From positions 20,379,805 to 20,443,804 of the forward strand of contig OW203736.1 in NCBI GenBank assembly GCA_934045075.1: a DNA stretch of 64,000 nucleotides, in the 5' to 3' direction. Of this stretch, positions 40,926 through 50,549 are shown piece after piece. The translations under genes and the position numbers were made by a program. Each line of letters starts with the position of its first letter. Positions within the stretch are counted from its first letter, which is position 1. The notes below the pieces were generated by a model, which was not told the DNA's origin, did not search any database, and saw nothing but the letters and a program-made list of their open reading frames with translations. The DNA is from Yponomeuta sedellus (taxonomy: Eukaryota > Arthropoda > Insecta > Lepidoptera > Yponomeutidae).

Positions 40926-40957
40926 AATTGTTAAGCATTTACTTTTTTCTACTTTTT

Positions 40958-41092
40958 CGGTCATGAGTGACCATCCCGTGACAACCGCTTATGGCATTTT
41001 TCTGAGCGCTTTGCCAGGCTAAGCCGTTGGTGCCGGCTGTCATGTAATGACAGTCGTTACGCCGTGTCAAAGGCCCCCTGGGCGGCTTGATC
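40958..41092 (+). mobile_element. 5S-SINE middle fragment
   Basis: GAGTGACCATCCCGTGACAAC, TGGCATTTTTCTGAGCGC and GTTGGTGCCGGCTGTCATG. Confidence 0.75.
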
Positions 41093-41143
41093 CTTTTTGC
41101 ATGAGCAATTATAACATTATTTTCTATGTAGGCTTTTTTATGT

Positions 41144-41285
41144 AGGCTATAAACGTTCCACTGCAGGGCACAGTTCCTTTCTCAGAAAGAGAGGATGGGC
41201 TTATTTTCCACGTGTGCCCACGTGCCCGTATTTGAAAACCTCAGACCATCGGGTTTACTCACAATGTTATCCTTCAAAATTAGTA
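41144..41285 (-). mobile_element. tSINE-B 3' fragment
   Basis: CCACTGCAGGGCACAGTTCC, TCAGAAAGAGAGGATGGGC, ACGTGTGCCCACGTGCCC and GGGTTTACTCACAATGTTATC. Confidence 0.65.
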
Positions 41286-41494
41286 CTGCTGCTCGCTTGC
41301 CAGTTTTTTTTTTATATTGGCCTTTTTACATTAATGAGATGATTTATACAGCGTCCAGTGGTATCTTCACTCACACTAGATGGGTGAAGGGACCACTCCA
41401 ACGCTGTAGTGCCTGGGACATGTTTTTATGGTGTAGGCTTGCCCAGCACCTATACCACCCTGACAGCTTAGTCGGCCTAGCCCACAGGAAAGAC

Positions 41495-41697
41495 TAGTCA
41501 ATACGTGCGGAGCCAACCAAGCCGCGGGTTTCCTCACGTTGCTTTCCTTCACCGTTAGCGTGTGGTGTTGCGACTACAAATTCGCAAATGTACTTAACTT
41601 TGAAATTAAACAAAGTTGGTACATGCCCGCACTCGGGATCGAACCTGGGGCTCTCGCTTGCCAGTCTATGGTTCTACCCACTGAGCTACCACAGCTG
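41495..41697 (-). mobile_element. tSINE-B with intact tRNA-like head
   Basis: On minus it starts AGCTGTGGTAGCTCAGTGGG (A box), B box GGTTCGATCCC, then a CAACTTTGTTTAATTTC link, GTACATTTGCGAATTTG and AAGGAAAGCAACGTGAGG. It shows how the headless tSINE-B copies begin. A further body fragment follows at 41698-41745. Confidence 0.75.
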
Positions 41698-41745
41698 CTA
41701 TAAATTCACAAATGTATATTAGTTAGAAAACGAACTTAGTTACAG

Positions 41746-42224
41746 TACCTGGTTACATGGTATGCATTTAATGATATTCTGTCCAGTCCTTTTTGCACGA
41801 TCGCGTGACAAAAAAAAAATGGGGAAATAACATTGATGGCCCAGAATTTATCGTTGACCTCCGCAGATCATTGAATTGAGACAGACTGTTCGTCAGTTAC
41901 AACGGTCCCTGGCGCGGTGCCAATTTAACACTGATTTAGTCACCGGAAAAGACTAATGGGGAGTTTTATGAGGACCGACCGCTTCTGCCTGTCGTTTTTG
42001 GGCAGTTAAGTGTCATAATTATAAATCTGGGGCTGCCTTCCGCGGGACTGATCTATCCTTACTCTCCACGTCAGTAAAATATCTGTAACAGCTTTAAAAT
42101 GGACGACCATTGAAGGTTTACGTGCGGGTTGGATGCGGACGGTACAACACCGGGAAGCTTGTAAAACCATGAGGGAACCCCCTCTGTAAGGGGGGCAAGA
42201 GTAAGCATGGCGGACAACTCCTCA
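41746..42224. other. No firm assignment
   Basis: The base composition is richer in GC than the flanks, and the stretch may be decayed LINE coding sequence upstream of the relic at 42225, but I cannot follow a frame through it. Confidence 0.35.
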
Positions 42225-42539
42225 GGTATAAAGATGACTTAAGGGCCACATGAGAAAGTGCGACATAGACCCATTGGATTGGGAACAAACAGCCGATCGA
42301 CGACCGAAATGGAAAGCTCTGGTAAAAACCAGAGTGAAAGATTTTGAAGAGAATCGATGCTCTCATATTCTAAACTAGATGCTTGACGCAATGAATTGAA
42401 AGCACTCTTACCCTGTGCTATCATCTATGACCATTGCAATGGTATGCTCACCTGTCCGCATTGTACGCAGACATTCGTCAACAAGATCGGCTATGGTAGC
42501 CATGCACGAGCACACCAGCGACGATTAGAACGGAGCTGA
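42225..42539 (+). pseudogene. LINE ORF2 C-terminal relic with C2H2 zinc finger
   Basis: One frame reads MRKCDIDPLDWEQTADRRPK and WKALVKTRVKDFEENR, then stops. A shifted frame reads DHCNGMLTCPHCTQTF with VNKIGYGSHARAHQRRLERS before the TGA at 42537-42539. The CX2CX12HX3H finger after a DRPKW...V....FE.NR block is a known ending of some invertebrate LINE reverse transcriptases. Stops and frameshifts make it a pseudogene. Confidence 0.7.
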
Positions 42540-42750
42540 AGCGGTCGCCGTGGCCGAAATCGGTCGAGGAATATATACTGTTATTCTCCATCTCAAAAAA
42601 TAACGCAGTGCTATGTATTCTGACAATGAACCCCACTCGAAAAAACCATCGCCAAGCAAGGAAAACATAATTATAATGGTGATTCGTCAATATTGCCGAA
42701 TAAATCACTTAAAGCGTACCCCTTTACTAAAGTACATTCAGAAACAGCTG

Positions 42751-42931
42751 TATAGTCTGTTAGCTTTTAGAATATACCTCGGCTACTATCGGATATATTC
42801 ATGTAATAGAAATATCGGAACTAATATGACACTTAATTTCGAAATCGGAACTAATATAACACTTAATTTGGAAATCAGAACCGCAGCCTACTCTAGAACC
42901 CGAGGTATATTCTAAAAGCTAACAGACTATA
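42751..42931. mobile_element. MITE with about 32-bp terminal inverted repeats
   Basis: TATAGTCTGTTAGCTTTTAG at the left is mirrored at the right, pairing through AATATACCTCGG. TA at 42751-42752 and 42930-42931 fits a TA duplication. Inside, ATCGGAACTAATAT-type units repeat. Mariner-type by size and TA; no coding sequence. Confidence 0.8.
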
Positions 42932-43627
42932 GCTACATTGCTAATGTAGGTTTCATAGTTGGATACTTAAGAATCTCCCTTTAGGAGCAATTCCCAGAGA
43001 CACAGACATAATTTATTGGTAATTTTCATTACAAGTCAAGAGTAAACTTCATAATAACAATCAAATTTACAAATGTCAAACAAGAGAAAAGTATTGCATG
43101 TCAATATCATAACAATGTCAAACTGTCAATCTATAAATGTCATTACAAACGTAGTCTTTTTCATCGCGAAATTTCATTGCGACCCGCCATGCCGTGGCAA
43201 ATTTTGTCATTACGTTTCAATTCGTAGGGCTGAGCAGACACATACATACACACACACTTACATACATACATCTTACTTTTTTATATAAGTTTTACAAACG
43301 TCTGTCATTTTTGATACAAACGTTTAATATTGTATACCTTATGCTGATGACGCGTCGAATATGATACCGTTCTTTTGTAGACCGGGAGGCCTGGACACCT
43401 AAGATACAGATCTCTTGATCTAGTTTAGGCTCCAGTCTTTCCACAAATAGTCCATTCTGCTGTATTGTATCATTTATCCAATATTATTTTTGTAAACGAA
43501 TGTAATTCGGACAGAAAAATAAACTATTATCTTATCATATTATCCTATCTAATAATAATTACTCAACAATTTATTGAATTCCACAAGTTTTAGGATTGTT
43601 ACATTTTTATTCAATATTTATTTGATA
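42932..43627. other. No recognisable feature
   Basis: AT-rich; a CACATACATACACACAC run near 43238. The region 43440-43555 resembles a generic retroposon 3' end (AAATAAACTATTATCTTATC), without a family match. Confidence 0.4.
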
Positions 43628-43835
43628 CTAGCTATGCCCCGCGGTGCTACCCACGGTTTATTGATTTTCCCATGGGAATAACATAATTTCCCGCAGTAAA
43701 ACGTAGCCTATGTAATAATCCAGGGTGTCAGCTAACTCCAAGCCAAATTTTATTAAAATCACTCCAGCCGCTTAGACGTGAAGAAGTAACATACATACAC
43801 ACTCACAAACTTTCGCCTCTAGAATATTAGTGTGA
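43628..43835 (-). mobile_element. Short non-autonomous Helitron, complete
   Basis: On minus it runs A|TCACACTAATATTCTAGAGG ... GCACCGCGGGGCATAGCTAG|T, 208 bp. TC start, CTAG end, insertion between A and T and the GCGG..CCGC hairpin before the end are all visible. No Rep/Helicase remains, so it must move in trans. Confidence 0.85.
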
Positions 43836-43917
43836 TAATCTTTGTGGATCCTGTAGGACTCAGGACCCTTTCGTCTCCTTCTTCTTCGCTTTCTTTGGTT
43901 CCTTTACTCTTCTGTGG

Positions 43918-44114
43918 TATACATACATACATACATACATACATACATACATACATACATACATACATACATACATACATACATACATACATACATACAT
44001 ACATACATACATACATACATACATACATACATACATACATACATACATACATACATACATACATACATACATACATACATACATACATACATACATACAT
44101 ACATACATACATAC
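43918..44114. repeat. (ATAC)n microsatellite, left part
   Basis: About 49 tetramer units stop exactly at the 5' LTR. The array continues after the 3' LTR (48664-48886). The His/Thr/Tyr-repeat frames on both strands are artefacts. Confidence 0.95.
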
Positions 44115-44239
44115 TGTTATGTTTGATTCGTTACAAAATGTGGGTATTTGAATTATTATAGTTTTCACGAAAATACACAGTGCGAATTTAGCTACGTCCA
44201 CTGAATGTGCTTATTATTTATCTCCCATAAAATACAACA
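44115..44239 (+). repeat. 5' LTR (125 bp)
   Basis: TGTTATGTTTGATTCGTTAC to CCCATAAAATACAACA. It reads the same as 48539-48663 at every base I compared. It is short for a gypsy LTR and shows no clear TATAAA box. Confidence 0.95.
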
Positions 44240-44241
44240 TT

Positions 44242-44253
44242 TGGCGACGAGAA
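44242..44253 (+). other. Primer-binding site
   Basis: TGGCGACGAGAA starts two bases after the LTR. TGGCGACGAG is complementary to the 3' end (CTCGTCGCCA) that I recall for insect tRNA-Ser(GCU), in line with tRNA-Ser priming in Mag elements. Confidence 0.65.
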
Positions 44254-44290
44254 AACAAAGGATTTGACTAATAACTGTATTAGTTTTCCG

Positions 44291-47200
44291 ATGGCGAACG
44301 CGTTAATTGGGAGTTTACCAACCTTCAACCATGAAACTCAAGATTGGCAAGTCTATAAAAAGAGGTTAGATCAGTGGTTTTGTGCAAACAACATCACGGA
44401 AGAGGTTGATAAACAAGGTACGAGACGACGAGCAATATTTTTAAGCGCACTCACTGAGAACACGTATAAGTTGGTACGTGATCTTGGCCATCCACTGAAT
44501 ATCAGTACCCTCTCATATGAAGCTATTGTGGCTATCCTCGGCAAGCATTTTCAACCACGGAAATGTGTTATCGCGGAGAGACATCGATTCCATTGTGCAC
44601 TACAACAAGCTGGTGAAGGATTAAAAGAGTGGGCAGCACGAGTAAGAAGCCTAGCAACATACTGTATGTTCCCTGCATTAGACGAAACTCTGCGCGACCG
44701 CTTCGTGTTGGGCATGCAGGGTGGACCGGCTCGCGACAAGCTGTTCATGGAAGATGCCACTACCCTCACGCTGTCAAAAGCTATTGATATCGCTGAGAGT
44801 GTGTCCAGTGCCCGGGATGCTTCGCAACAAACAAGTTCTTTCGTGAGAAATAATACAATGTTTGGTACTGATATGCAAGTGAATCATGTTATGGCCTCTA
44901 ATAAAAATGAAAAAAAATGTACAGGGTGTGGATACACCAATCATAGTGTAAAACAGTGTAGATTTTCAAAGTACAAGTGTCGTCAGTGCAATGAAGTTGG
45001 GCATCTATCAAAAATGTGTCCAAAAAACAAACAGAATGTTCGACATCATTATCTGGAAGGGGATTTCGATGATGGTGACGATGGTAAGTCCGCTTACATA
45101 TGTCACATTCGTTCGAGGCACGGGGAAGCTATGATGCTAGAGGTCAAAGTCAACGGTATAAAAATTAATTTTGAACTTGATAGTGGGTCACACGTTTGTA
45201 CTATGTCGGACGGCTTGTATAAAAAATATTTTTCTCAAGTACCACTTGAAGCTAATAACTTGGTTCTAAGGGTTTACACAGGTGAGGAAATCAAACCACT
45301 AGGTTTTATGCAAGTACCAGTTTGCTATGAAAACGAAACGAAAACCATTCAGATTTATGTGGTCAAAGATGGAGGTCCTCCTTTATTAGGTAGACATTTT
45401 TTAGATCAGTTTAACATGCAGATTTGTAAATTAAACTATTGCAGTCCTACGGATTCGAATAATTTAGTGCAATCTTTGTATGAAAAGTACAAATCCGTTT
45501 TCGAAGACAGGTTAGGCTGCTTCAATAAGCATACTGTCAGTCTGACGTTGAAAACAGATGCGAAACCAGTTTTTTACAAAGCGCGAACTACGCCATTTGC
45601 ATTGAAAGAAAAAATAGAAGCTGAAATAGATAGATTGGTCCGTGACGGGGTATTAAAACCGGTTCAGTATTCAAAATACGCAAGTCCTATTGTACCCGTT
45701 TTGAAGGCTAACGGGGAAGTGCGTATTTGTGGAGATTTCTCAGTTTCTATTAACAGGCAATTGGAAACTGAAAGGTACCCCCTACCAAGAATAGAGGAGT
45801 TATTCTCCAAACTGCACGGCGGTGTTGAATTCACCAAACTGGATTTGTCCTCTGCTTATTTACAATTGCGATTAAGTGATGAGTCACAGCCGCTTACCTG
45901 TGTGAACACACACAAAGGCCTATTTCAGTACACACGGTTGATATACGGTTTATCGTGTGCTCCGGCTATATTCCAGAAAACTATAGACAGTATTGTTTCT
46001 GGTATCGATGGAGTGCTGGTCTTTCAAGACGACATACTGGTAACGGGTTCTGATAAAAACCAGCACATGGCTAGGTTGTGTCAAGTGTTAAAAAAATTGC
46101 AAGACGCAGGATTAGTATTACAGAAAAAAAAATGTCAGTTTTTTCAAAAGTCAGTTTCATACCTTGGCTATGTGATTGACAAAAATGGTCTTCATAAATC
46201 ACCAGAAAAAGTTAAGGCTATTGTTGATGCTTTACCACCGACGAATGTAACACAGCTTAAATCATTCCTCGGGCTAATTAATTATTACAGAATATTTGTC
46301 CCGAATGCATCAACATTGCTAAGTCCTTTGTACGAGTTATTACAAAGAGAAACTAAGTGGAATTGGGCAGAAAAACACGAAAGAGTGTTTAAAAAAATTA
46401 AAGAAGTGCTAGCTTCCGAGTGTGTCCTGGCACACTTTCACAGTAAGGCTCAATTAATTTTGACGGTTGACGCGTCGCCTACTGGGTTGGGAGCAGTTCT
46501 AGCTCAAGTTGAGAATGGGAAAGAAAGGCCTATTTCTTTTGCGTCAAGGGTTCTTTCAAAGGCTGAACGCAACTACAGCCAAATTCAGAAAGAAGCCACA
46601 GCTATTATATTTGGTATCAGGCGCTATCATCAATTTTTGTACGGTAGGTCGGAACCGTTTGTATTACGCACTGATCACAAACCCCTATTATCAATATTTA
46701 AACCAAGTAAAGGGGTACCGGAAGTTTCAGCGAATCGCTTACAGCGCTATGCAATTTTTTTGTCCGCTTACAACTACACAATCGAATATGTGCGTAGTCA
46801 GGACAACTGTGCGGACTATTTTAGCCGTTCGCCGTATGAGAATAGGGATGCAGTTAGTCGCGCATGCCGAGATGCATTGATAACGCAGCCGGCCGACCGG
46901 TTTGTTACGGCGGATGAGTCATTTGTTGACGTTGCCTCTTATGTGAATTTTATTTCTTCAGGGGAATTGCCTTTGACCTTAGATATCATTCGCAACGAAA
47001 CAGAGAAAGATGCACTTTTACAAAGGGTCGTGTTGTTTGTAAACAAGGGGTGGCCTCGGAAAAGTATAGACGGAGTCAATCCCTATATAAAGTGTAGGAC
47101 CGAGATTTCATTGGAAAATGGTTGTTTACTTAGGGGGCATAAACTTATTGTACCTACAGCACTGAGACAGCGAGTATTAAGTGAACTCCACAATTCACAT

Positions 47201-48472
47201 TTAGGGATATGCAAAACGAAGCAAGAGGCACGTGGTAGATTTTGGTGGCCAAATATCGATAAGGATATTCAATCGTTTATCGGTAATTGCGAGATATGTA
47301 TTCAGCTGCGACCGGCCCCGCCACGCGCCCCGCTTACTTCGTGGCCTTTTCCTTCTGAGCCATGGGAGCGGGTTCATATAGATCTGCTAGGCCCCATTCA
47401 TGGTAGAACTTGTTTAGTAGTGATCGATGCTTTCACTAAATGGGTGGAGTGTTTTGATATGCAAAATACATATAATTCGGCTGCCATTATAGACAAAATG
47501 ATTGAAGTGATTTCTAGATTCGGAATTATGAAGACAATTGTCTCGGACAATGGCACGTATTTCACTTCAGATGAGTTCCAGCAGTTTTGTTTATTGAATG
47601 GCATTTCACATGTGACGTCACCTACGTACTCTCCTGCTAGTAACGGCCAGGCTGAAGCTTATGTTAAGATAATAAAAAAGGGAATCAAAAGCATCATAGC
47701 TACGAATGTGACTCAAAGGGAATTCCACAATAAATTACGGGAATTTCTTTTTGCTTATAGGAACTCAGTTCATTCCACTACTGAAGTATCACCTGCCAAA
47801 CTAATGTTTGGTAGACAATTACGCACACGATTTGATTTGCTGACTACAGCTGCTTCGTCAACATCATCGAAAAAAGCTCTAGATAGTGTTGTCGAACAAA
47901 AACAGTCCTTACAGCATAAATATTATCGTGGCACAAGAGAAGCAAAGTTTACAGCAAATGAGGAAGTATTAGTAAGATGTACTAAAGCCAATGTTAAGAA
48001 ATGGATACCTGGTGTGATCAAAAAGAAAGTCGGCCGTGCTGTCTACGTTGTTTTTATTCCAAGTTTAAGATTGAATGTCAAAAAACATACAAATCAGATT
48101 GTGAAGGGCAATGCAACTCCAATTTCAGTAGAATCAGTTACTGAGCAATCGAGTCATGATTTAGATTTGAATGACTACTGGGCTTATGTTTCTGTGGACG
48201 AAAAATCATTTTCATCAAAAGAGCCTCAACACTTAGAGCAGACAGACTCAACTAGTCATATTTCTGTACCCAGCTCACCTCCTCAAGCATTGCCAACCAT
48301 CGCCGAGGAGGGAGAGGAAGTTGATGTTAATGACAGTTCGTTTTCCTCTACTGTACAAGGTGACATGGACGAATTCCCAGCCATGGACAGTCCATTCGCT
48401 GCTGAAGTATCGACCAGATCGGGTACTGAGCGATATAATTTAAGAAATATTCCGCATGTAAATTACAAGTGA
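44291..48472 (+). CDS. Gag-pol polyprotein of the gypsy element
   Basis: The 1393-aa frame from ATG 44291 is uninterrupted; an open TTG start at 44264 adds nine codons but has no support. In order: gag-like region to about 200; two CX2CX4HX4C zinc knuckles (210-223, 230-243) that bind RNA; aspartic protease with DSG at 297-299; reverse transcriptase with motif A KLDLSSAY (D 518) and FQDD box (578-581, where YxDD is commoner); RNase H starting LTVDAS (D 727) with the TDHK block; integrase with HHCC finger (H967, H970, C1000, C1003) and DD35E core (D1031, D1086, E1122). The acidic Ser-rich C-terminus has no clear domain. Gag and pol share one frame, so no frameshift is needed. No env. Confidence 0.95.
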   Translation: MANALIGSLPTFNHETQDWQVYKKRLDQWFCANNITEEVDKQGTRRRAIFLSALTENTYKLVRDLGHPLNISTLSYEAIVAILGKHFQPRKCVIAERHRFHCALQQAGEGLKEWAARVRSLATYCMFPALDETLRDRFVLGMQGGPARDKLFMEDATTLTLSKAIDIAESVSSARDASQQTSSFVRNNTMFGTDMQVNHVMASNKNEKKCTGCGYTNHSVKQCRFSKYKCRQCNEVGHLSKMCPKNKQNVRHHYLEGDFDDGDDGKSAYICHIRSRHGEAMMLEVKVNGIKINFELDSGSHVCTMSDGLYKKYFSQVPLEANNLVLRVYTGEEIKPLGFMQVPVCYENETKTIQIYVVKDGGPPLLGRHFLDQFNMQICKLNYCSPTDSNNLVQSLYEKYKSVFEDRLGCFNKHTVSLTLKTDAKPVFYKARTTPFALKEKIEAEIDRLVRDGVLKPVQYSKYASPIVPVLKANGEVRICGDFSVSINRQLETERYPLPRIEELFSKLHGGVEFTKLDLSSAYLQLRLSDESQPLTCVNTHKGLFQYTRLIYGLSCAPAIFQKTIDSIVSGIDGVLVFQDDILVTGSDKNQHMARLCQVLKKLQDAGLVLQKKKCQFFQKSVSYLGYVIDKNGLHKSPEKVKAIVDALPPTNVTQLKSFLGLINYYRIFVPNASTLLSPLYELLQRETKWNWAEKHERVFKKIKEVLASECVLAHFHSKAQLILTVDASPTGLGAVLAQVENGKERPISFASRVLSKAERNYSQIQKEATAIIFGIRRYHQFLYGRSEPFVLRTDHKPLLSIFKPSKGVPEVSANRLQRYAIFLSAYNYTIEYVRSQDNCADYFSRSPYENRDAVSRACRDALITQPADRFVTADESFVDVASYVNFISSGELPLTLDIIRNETEKDALLQRVVLFVNKGWPRKSIDGVNPYIKCRTEISLENGCLLRGHKLIVPTALRQRVLSELHNSHLGICKTKQEARGRFWWPNIDKDIQSFIGNCEICIQLRPAPPRAPLTSWPFPSEPWERVHIDLLGPIHGRTCLVVIDAFTKWVECFDMQNTYNSAAIIDKMIEVISRFGIMKTIVSDNGTYFTSDEFQQFCLLNGISHVTSPTYSPASNGQAEAYVKIIKKGIKSIIATNVTQREFHNKLREFLFAYRNSVHSTTEVSPAKLMFGRQLRTRFDLLTTAASSTSSKKALDSVVEQKQSLQHKYYRGTREAKFTANEEVLVRCTKANVKKWIPGVIKKKVGRAVYVVFIPSLRLNVKKHTNQIVKGNATPISVESVTEQSSHDLDLNDYWAYVSVDEKSFSSKEPQHLEQTDSTSHISVPSSPPQALPTIAEEGEEVDVNDSSFSSTVQGDMDEFPAMDSPFAAEVSTRSGTERYNLRNIPHVNYK

Positions 48473-48530
48473 AATGTAATGTAAATAAACATTTTTTTTG
48501 TTTAAATGGTGATGGGTTTTTGGTTAAGTT

Positions 48531-48538
48531 CGGAGGGA
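48531..48538 (+). other. Polypurine tract
   Basis: CGGAGGGA lies directly before the TG of the 3' LTR, the usual place for plus-strand priming. Confidence 0.7.
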
Positions 48539-48663
48539 TGTTATGTTTGATTCGTTACAAAATGTGGGTATTTGAATTATTATAGTTTTCACGAAAATAC
48601 ACAGTGCGAATTTAGCTACGTCCACTGAATGTGCTTATTATTTATCTCCCATAAAATACAACA
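48539..48663 (+). repeat. 3' LTR (125 bp)
   Basis: Same sequence as the 5' LTR. It ends ATACAACA and is followed by CATACATAC. Confidence 0.95.
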
Positions 48664-48886
48664 CATACATACATACATACATACATACATACATACATAC
48701 ATACATACATACATACATACATACATACATACATACATACATACATACATACATACATACATACATACATACATACATACATACATACATACATACATAC
48801 ATACATACATACATACATACATACATACATACATACATACATACATACATACATACATACATACATACATACATACATACATACAT
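48664..48886. repeat. (ATAC)n microsatellite, right part
   Basis: About 56 units lead straight into AACCTCACGCCTGTATCCCA, the reverse complement of the LINE-M end. On minus the order is LINE-M coding end, GGTTATGTATG and the TATG array, so the array is the grown tail of LINE-M. Confidence 0.95.
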
Positions 48887-49160
48887 AACCTCACGCCTGT
48901 ATCCCAGAGGGGTAGGCAGAGACCAGGGACTGCCACTTGCCACGATCCTGACAGATCACCTTCGCTTCATCAACGTTCATAAGTCGTTGCATGCACGCAC
49001 GGAACCGGCGTTCCGGGTACTCTTTATCTTTACCTTTGCTAATACATCCCCTATTTGGTCGATGTAAGTCCGTCTGGGACGTCCATTACCAGCCCTTCCT
49101 CTCACATTCCCAATATATATTTGTTTCGTCAATCTTTCTTCCTTCATTCTCTCTCTCTTC
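48887..49160 (-). pseudogene. LINE-M C-terminal fragment with expanded tail
   Basis: On minus the frame holds RMKEERLTKQIYIGNVRG, GNGRPRRTYIDQIGDVLAKV and KIKSTRN; further on, in another frame, the CQDRGKWQSLVSAYPSGIQA end. It is very similar to 31500-31834 with a frameshift near 49010. It is 5'-truncated and abuts tSINE-B. Confidence 0.8.
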
Positions 49161-49164
49161 TGTG

Positions 49165-49290
49165 GTGTCTGAGTGCTTAACATTGCCAATCCGCGGTGCG
49201 CATGCGTGATAACTAAGCCCATACTCTCTCTCTCTCTCTCTCTGAGAGAAGTCCTGTGCCCTGTAGTGCGACGTTTAAAGGCTACATAAA
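49165..49290 (+). mobile_element. tSINE-B 3' part
   Basis: GTGCTTAACATTGCCAATCC, GTGATAACTAAGCCCATAC, a CT run, GAGAGAAGTCCTGTGCCCTG and AGGCTACATAAAA. Confidence 0.7.
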
Positions 49291-49328
49291 AAAATTAACT
49301 TGAAAAAATAAACAACACACATGTAAAA

Positions 49329-49585
49329 CCGCTGTGTGGTGTCGGCCTAGAGAATAGCACCAACCTAAATTATTCCCGCGGGTGTCGTAAAAGGCGACTA
49401 AGGGACACAAACCGGGGGACGGGCAGCAGCGCCTCCTGCAGTACAATTCTGCCAAACTGCGATCCCCAACCCGCATGCCCAGCGTGGGGATTATGGGCAT
49501 TACCCCCCAATGATGGCACAACCTTGCGCTCATTAGGGGAGGGCTATGTCCAGCAGTGGACAAATATAGCCTGAACAAGAAGAAG
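49329..49585 (+). mobile_element. SINE-R, complete copy with 8-bp duplication
   Basis: CCGCTGTGTGGTGTCGGCCT to CCTGAACAAGAAGAAG, 257 bp, flanked by ATGTAAAA at 49321-49328 and 49586-49593. With the copy at 4701 it fixes the element ends. A few bases (CTATGG before CGCTC) are missing. Confidence 0.88.
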
Positions 49586-49704
49586 ATGTAAAATAGCAAA
49601 AACCGGCTTGCTCGATTATTTATATTGACAGTTTCATAAACTGCGGCCATTAGCGAAGTACCGCGCCCTCGGGAATTCCCCGTGACTGTGCTCTGATGCA
49701 GTTT

Positions 49705-49830
49705 TTAATGTAGCCTATATACGTGCCACTGCAGGGCACAGGACTTCTCACAAAGAGAGGATATGGGTTTAATTACCACGCGTGCCCAAAGGGGATTGGC
49801 AATTTCAGGCGCAGTTTCAGATGGACTCAT
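49705..49830 (-). mobile_element. tSINE-B 3' fragment
   Basis: TAGCCTATATACGTGCCACTG, CAGGGCACAGGACTTCTC, ACCACGCGTGCCCAAAGG and GATTGGCAATTTCAGG. Confidence 0.65.
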
Positions 49831-50042
49831 TGTATTTAAAATGTTGACACGCCGTTGACTGTACAAGCAGGAAGACTTGCCACTCCTGTAATCTGGTGGC
49901 GCTACAGCCAGTATTGTGCTAAAAATACTGCAGTATCATGCTTCGCTCTGCGGCTTCGATGGTGTGTTGCGCGTTGACCCTTTATTTTCGTTCTACGGGA
50001 AAAAAAATTCTCTGCATATTATCTTTGCGGCTTCAAATAAAT

Positions 50043-50067
50043 GTCTCTCTCTCTCTCTCTCTCTCTA
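50043..50067. repeat. (CT)n microsatellite
   Basis: TCTCTCTCTCTCTCTCTCTC run after ATAAATG. Confidence 0.85.
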
Positions 50068-50221
50068 TTGTTTTATTATTGGATTGTTACGGGATAAACT
50101 TACTAGGATTTTTGTCGGAAGAGTCCGAACAGGCCCTAAAGTCTAATACTTGCACAGTTTTTCAATAGAATTATATAAGCATGACAATGGTTGATACTTG
50201 CCCCAATTTGCTGTCTATCAT

Positions 50222-50485
50222 TAAAAGTAGTGGCATTTTTTCGAGCGGTTCCGTGCTCCGCAAGGCACCTTAAGCAGTTGGTGCCGGCTGCAGTTAATAG
50301 ATGGCAGTCATTAAGCCAAGTCAGAGACCTTAGGGCGGCTTGAAAACTTCTGACAATAAGACCAGCCTAGTGGCAAGATTTCACCAATCCGGACTTGGCT
50401 CCCGTACTGGAGTATGGTCTATACCTTCCTCAAGGAAGAGACCTGTCCCCCTTGGTGGAGACATTATGGGTTGATGATGATCAGA
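50222..50485 (+). mobile_element. 5S-SINE body, diverged subfamily
   Basis: AGTAGTGGCATTTTTTCGAG, GTTGGTGCCGGCTGCAG, AACTTCTGACAATAAGACCAG, CCAATCCGGACTTGGC and ATTATGGGTTGATGATGATC. The head is missing; the GATGATGA tail and CCAATCC variant are shared with 52316 and 52768. Confidence 0.75.
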
Positions 50486-50549
50486 CTACCGGTAGTTTGT
50501 ATGAAACGACCATTACTGGACTAATTTGACTCTATTGAACAACTATGCA

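Larger units (their letters stand above)
44115..48663 (+). mobile_element. Ty3/gypsy (Mag-like) LTR retrotransposon, full length
   Basis: A 4549-bp element has TG...CA LTRs of 125 bp, a primer-binding site, one gag-pol frame and a purine tract before the 3' LTR. It has no envelope-like frame. Left flank ends CATAC and right flank begins CATAC, and the tetramer phase shifts by one base across it, which means a 5-bp target duplication. Identical LTRs, an open frame and complete catalytic residues suggest a very recent, possibly active copy. The K02A2.6-like pol and tRNA-Ser-type primer site point to the Mag lineage. Confidence 0.93.

Noticed and set aside
43918..44114. Regular array considered as CRISPR or satellite
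   Set aside because: It is a pure tetranucleotide repeat with no spacers in a eukaryotic setting.
43819..44201. Frames of repeated Met-Tyr-Val-Cys or Ile-His-Thr-Tyr on both strands (also 48616-48982)
   Set aside because: Artefacts of the (ATAC)n microsatellite; a four-base unit is open in every frame that lacks stops.
44264..44290. TTG-initiated start for gag-pol
   Set aside because: An ATG nine codons downstream (44291) is the natural start; nothing supports TTG initiation.
46509..46880. 123-codon frame inside pol
   Set aside because: Out-of-frame shadow of the RNase H region.
49977..50168. Short Ser/Leu-rich frames
   Set aside because: They cross the (CT)n run and have no recognisable domain.
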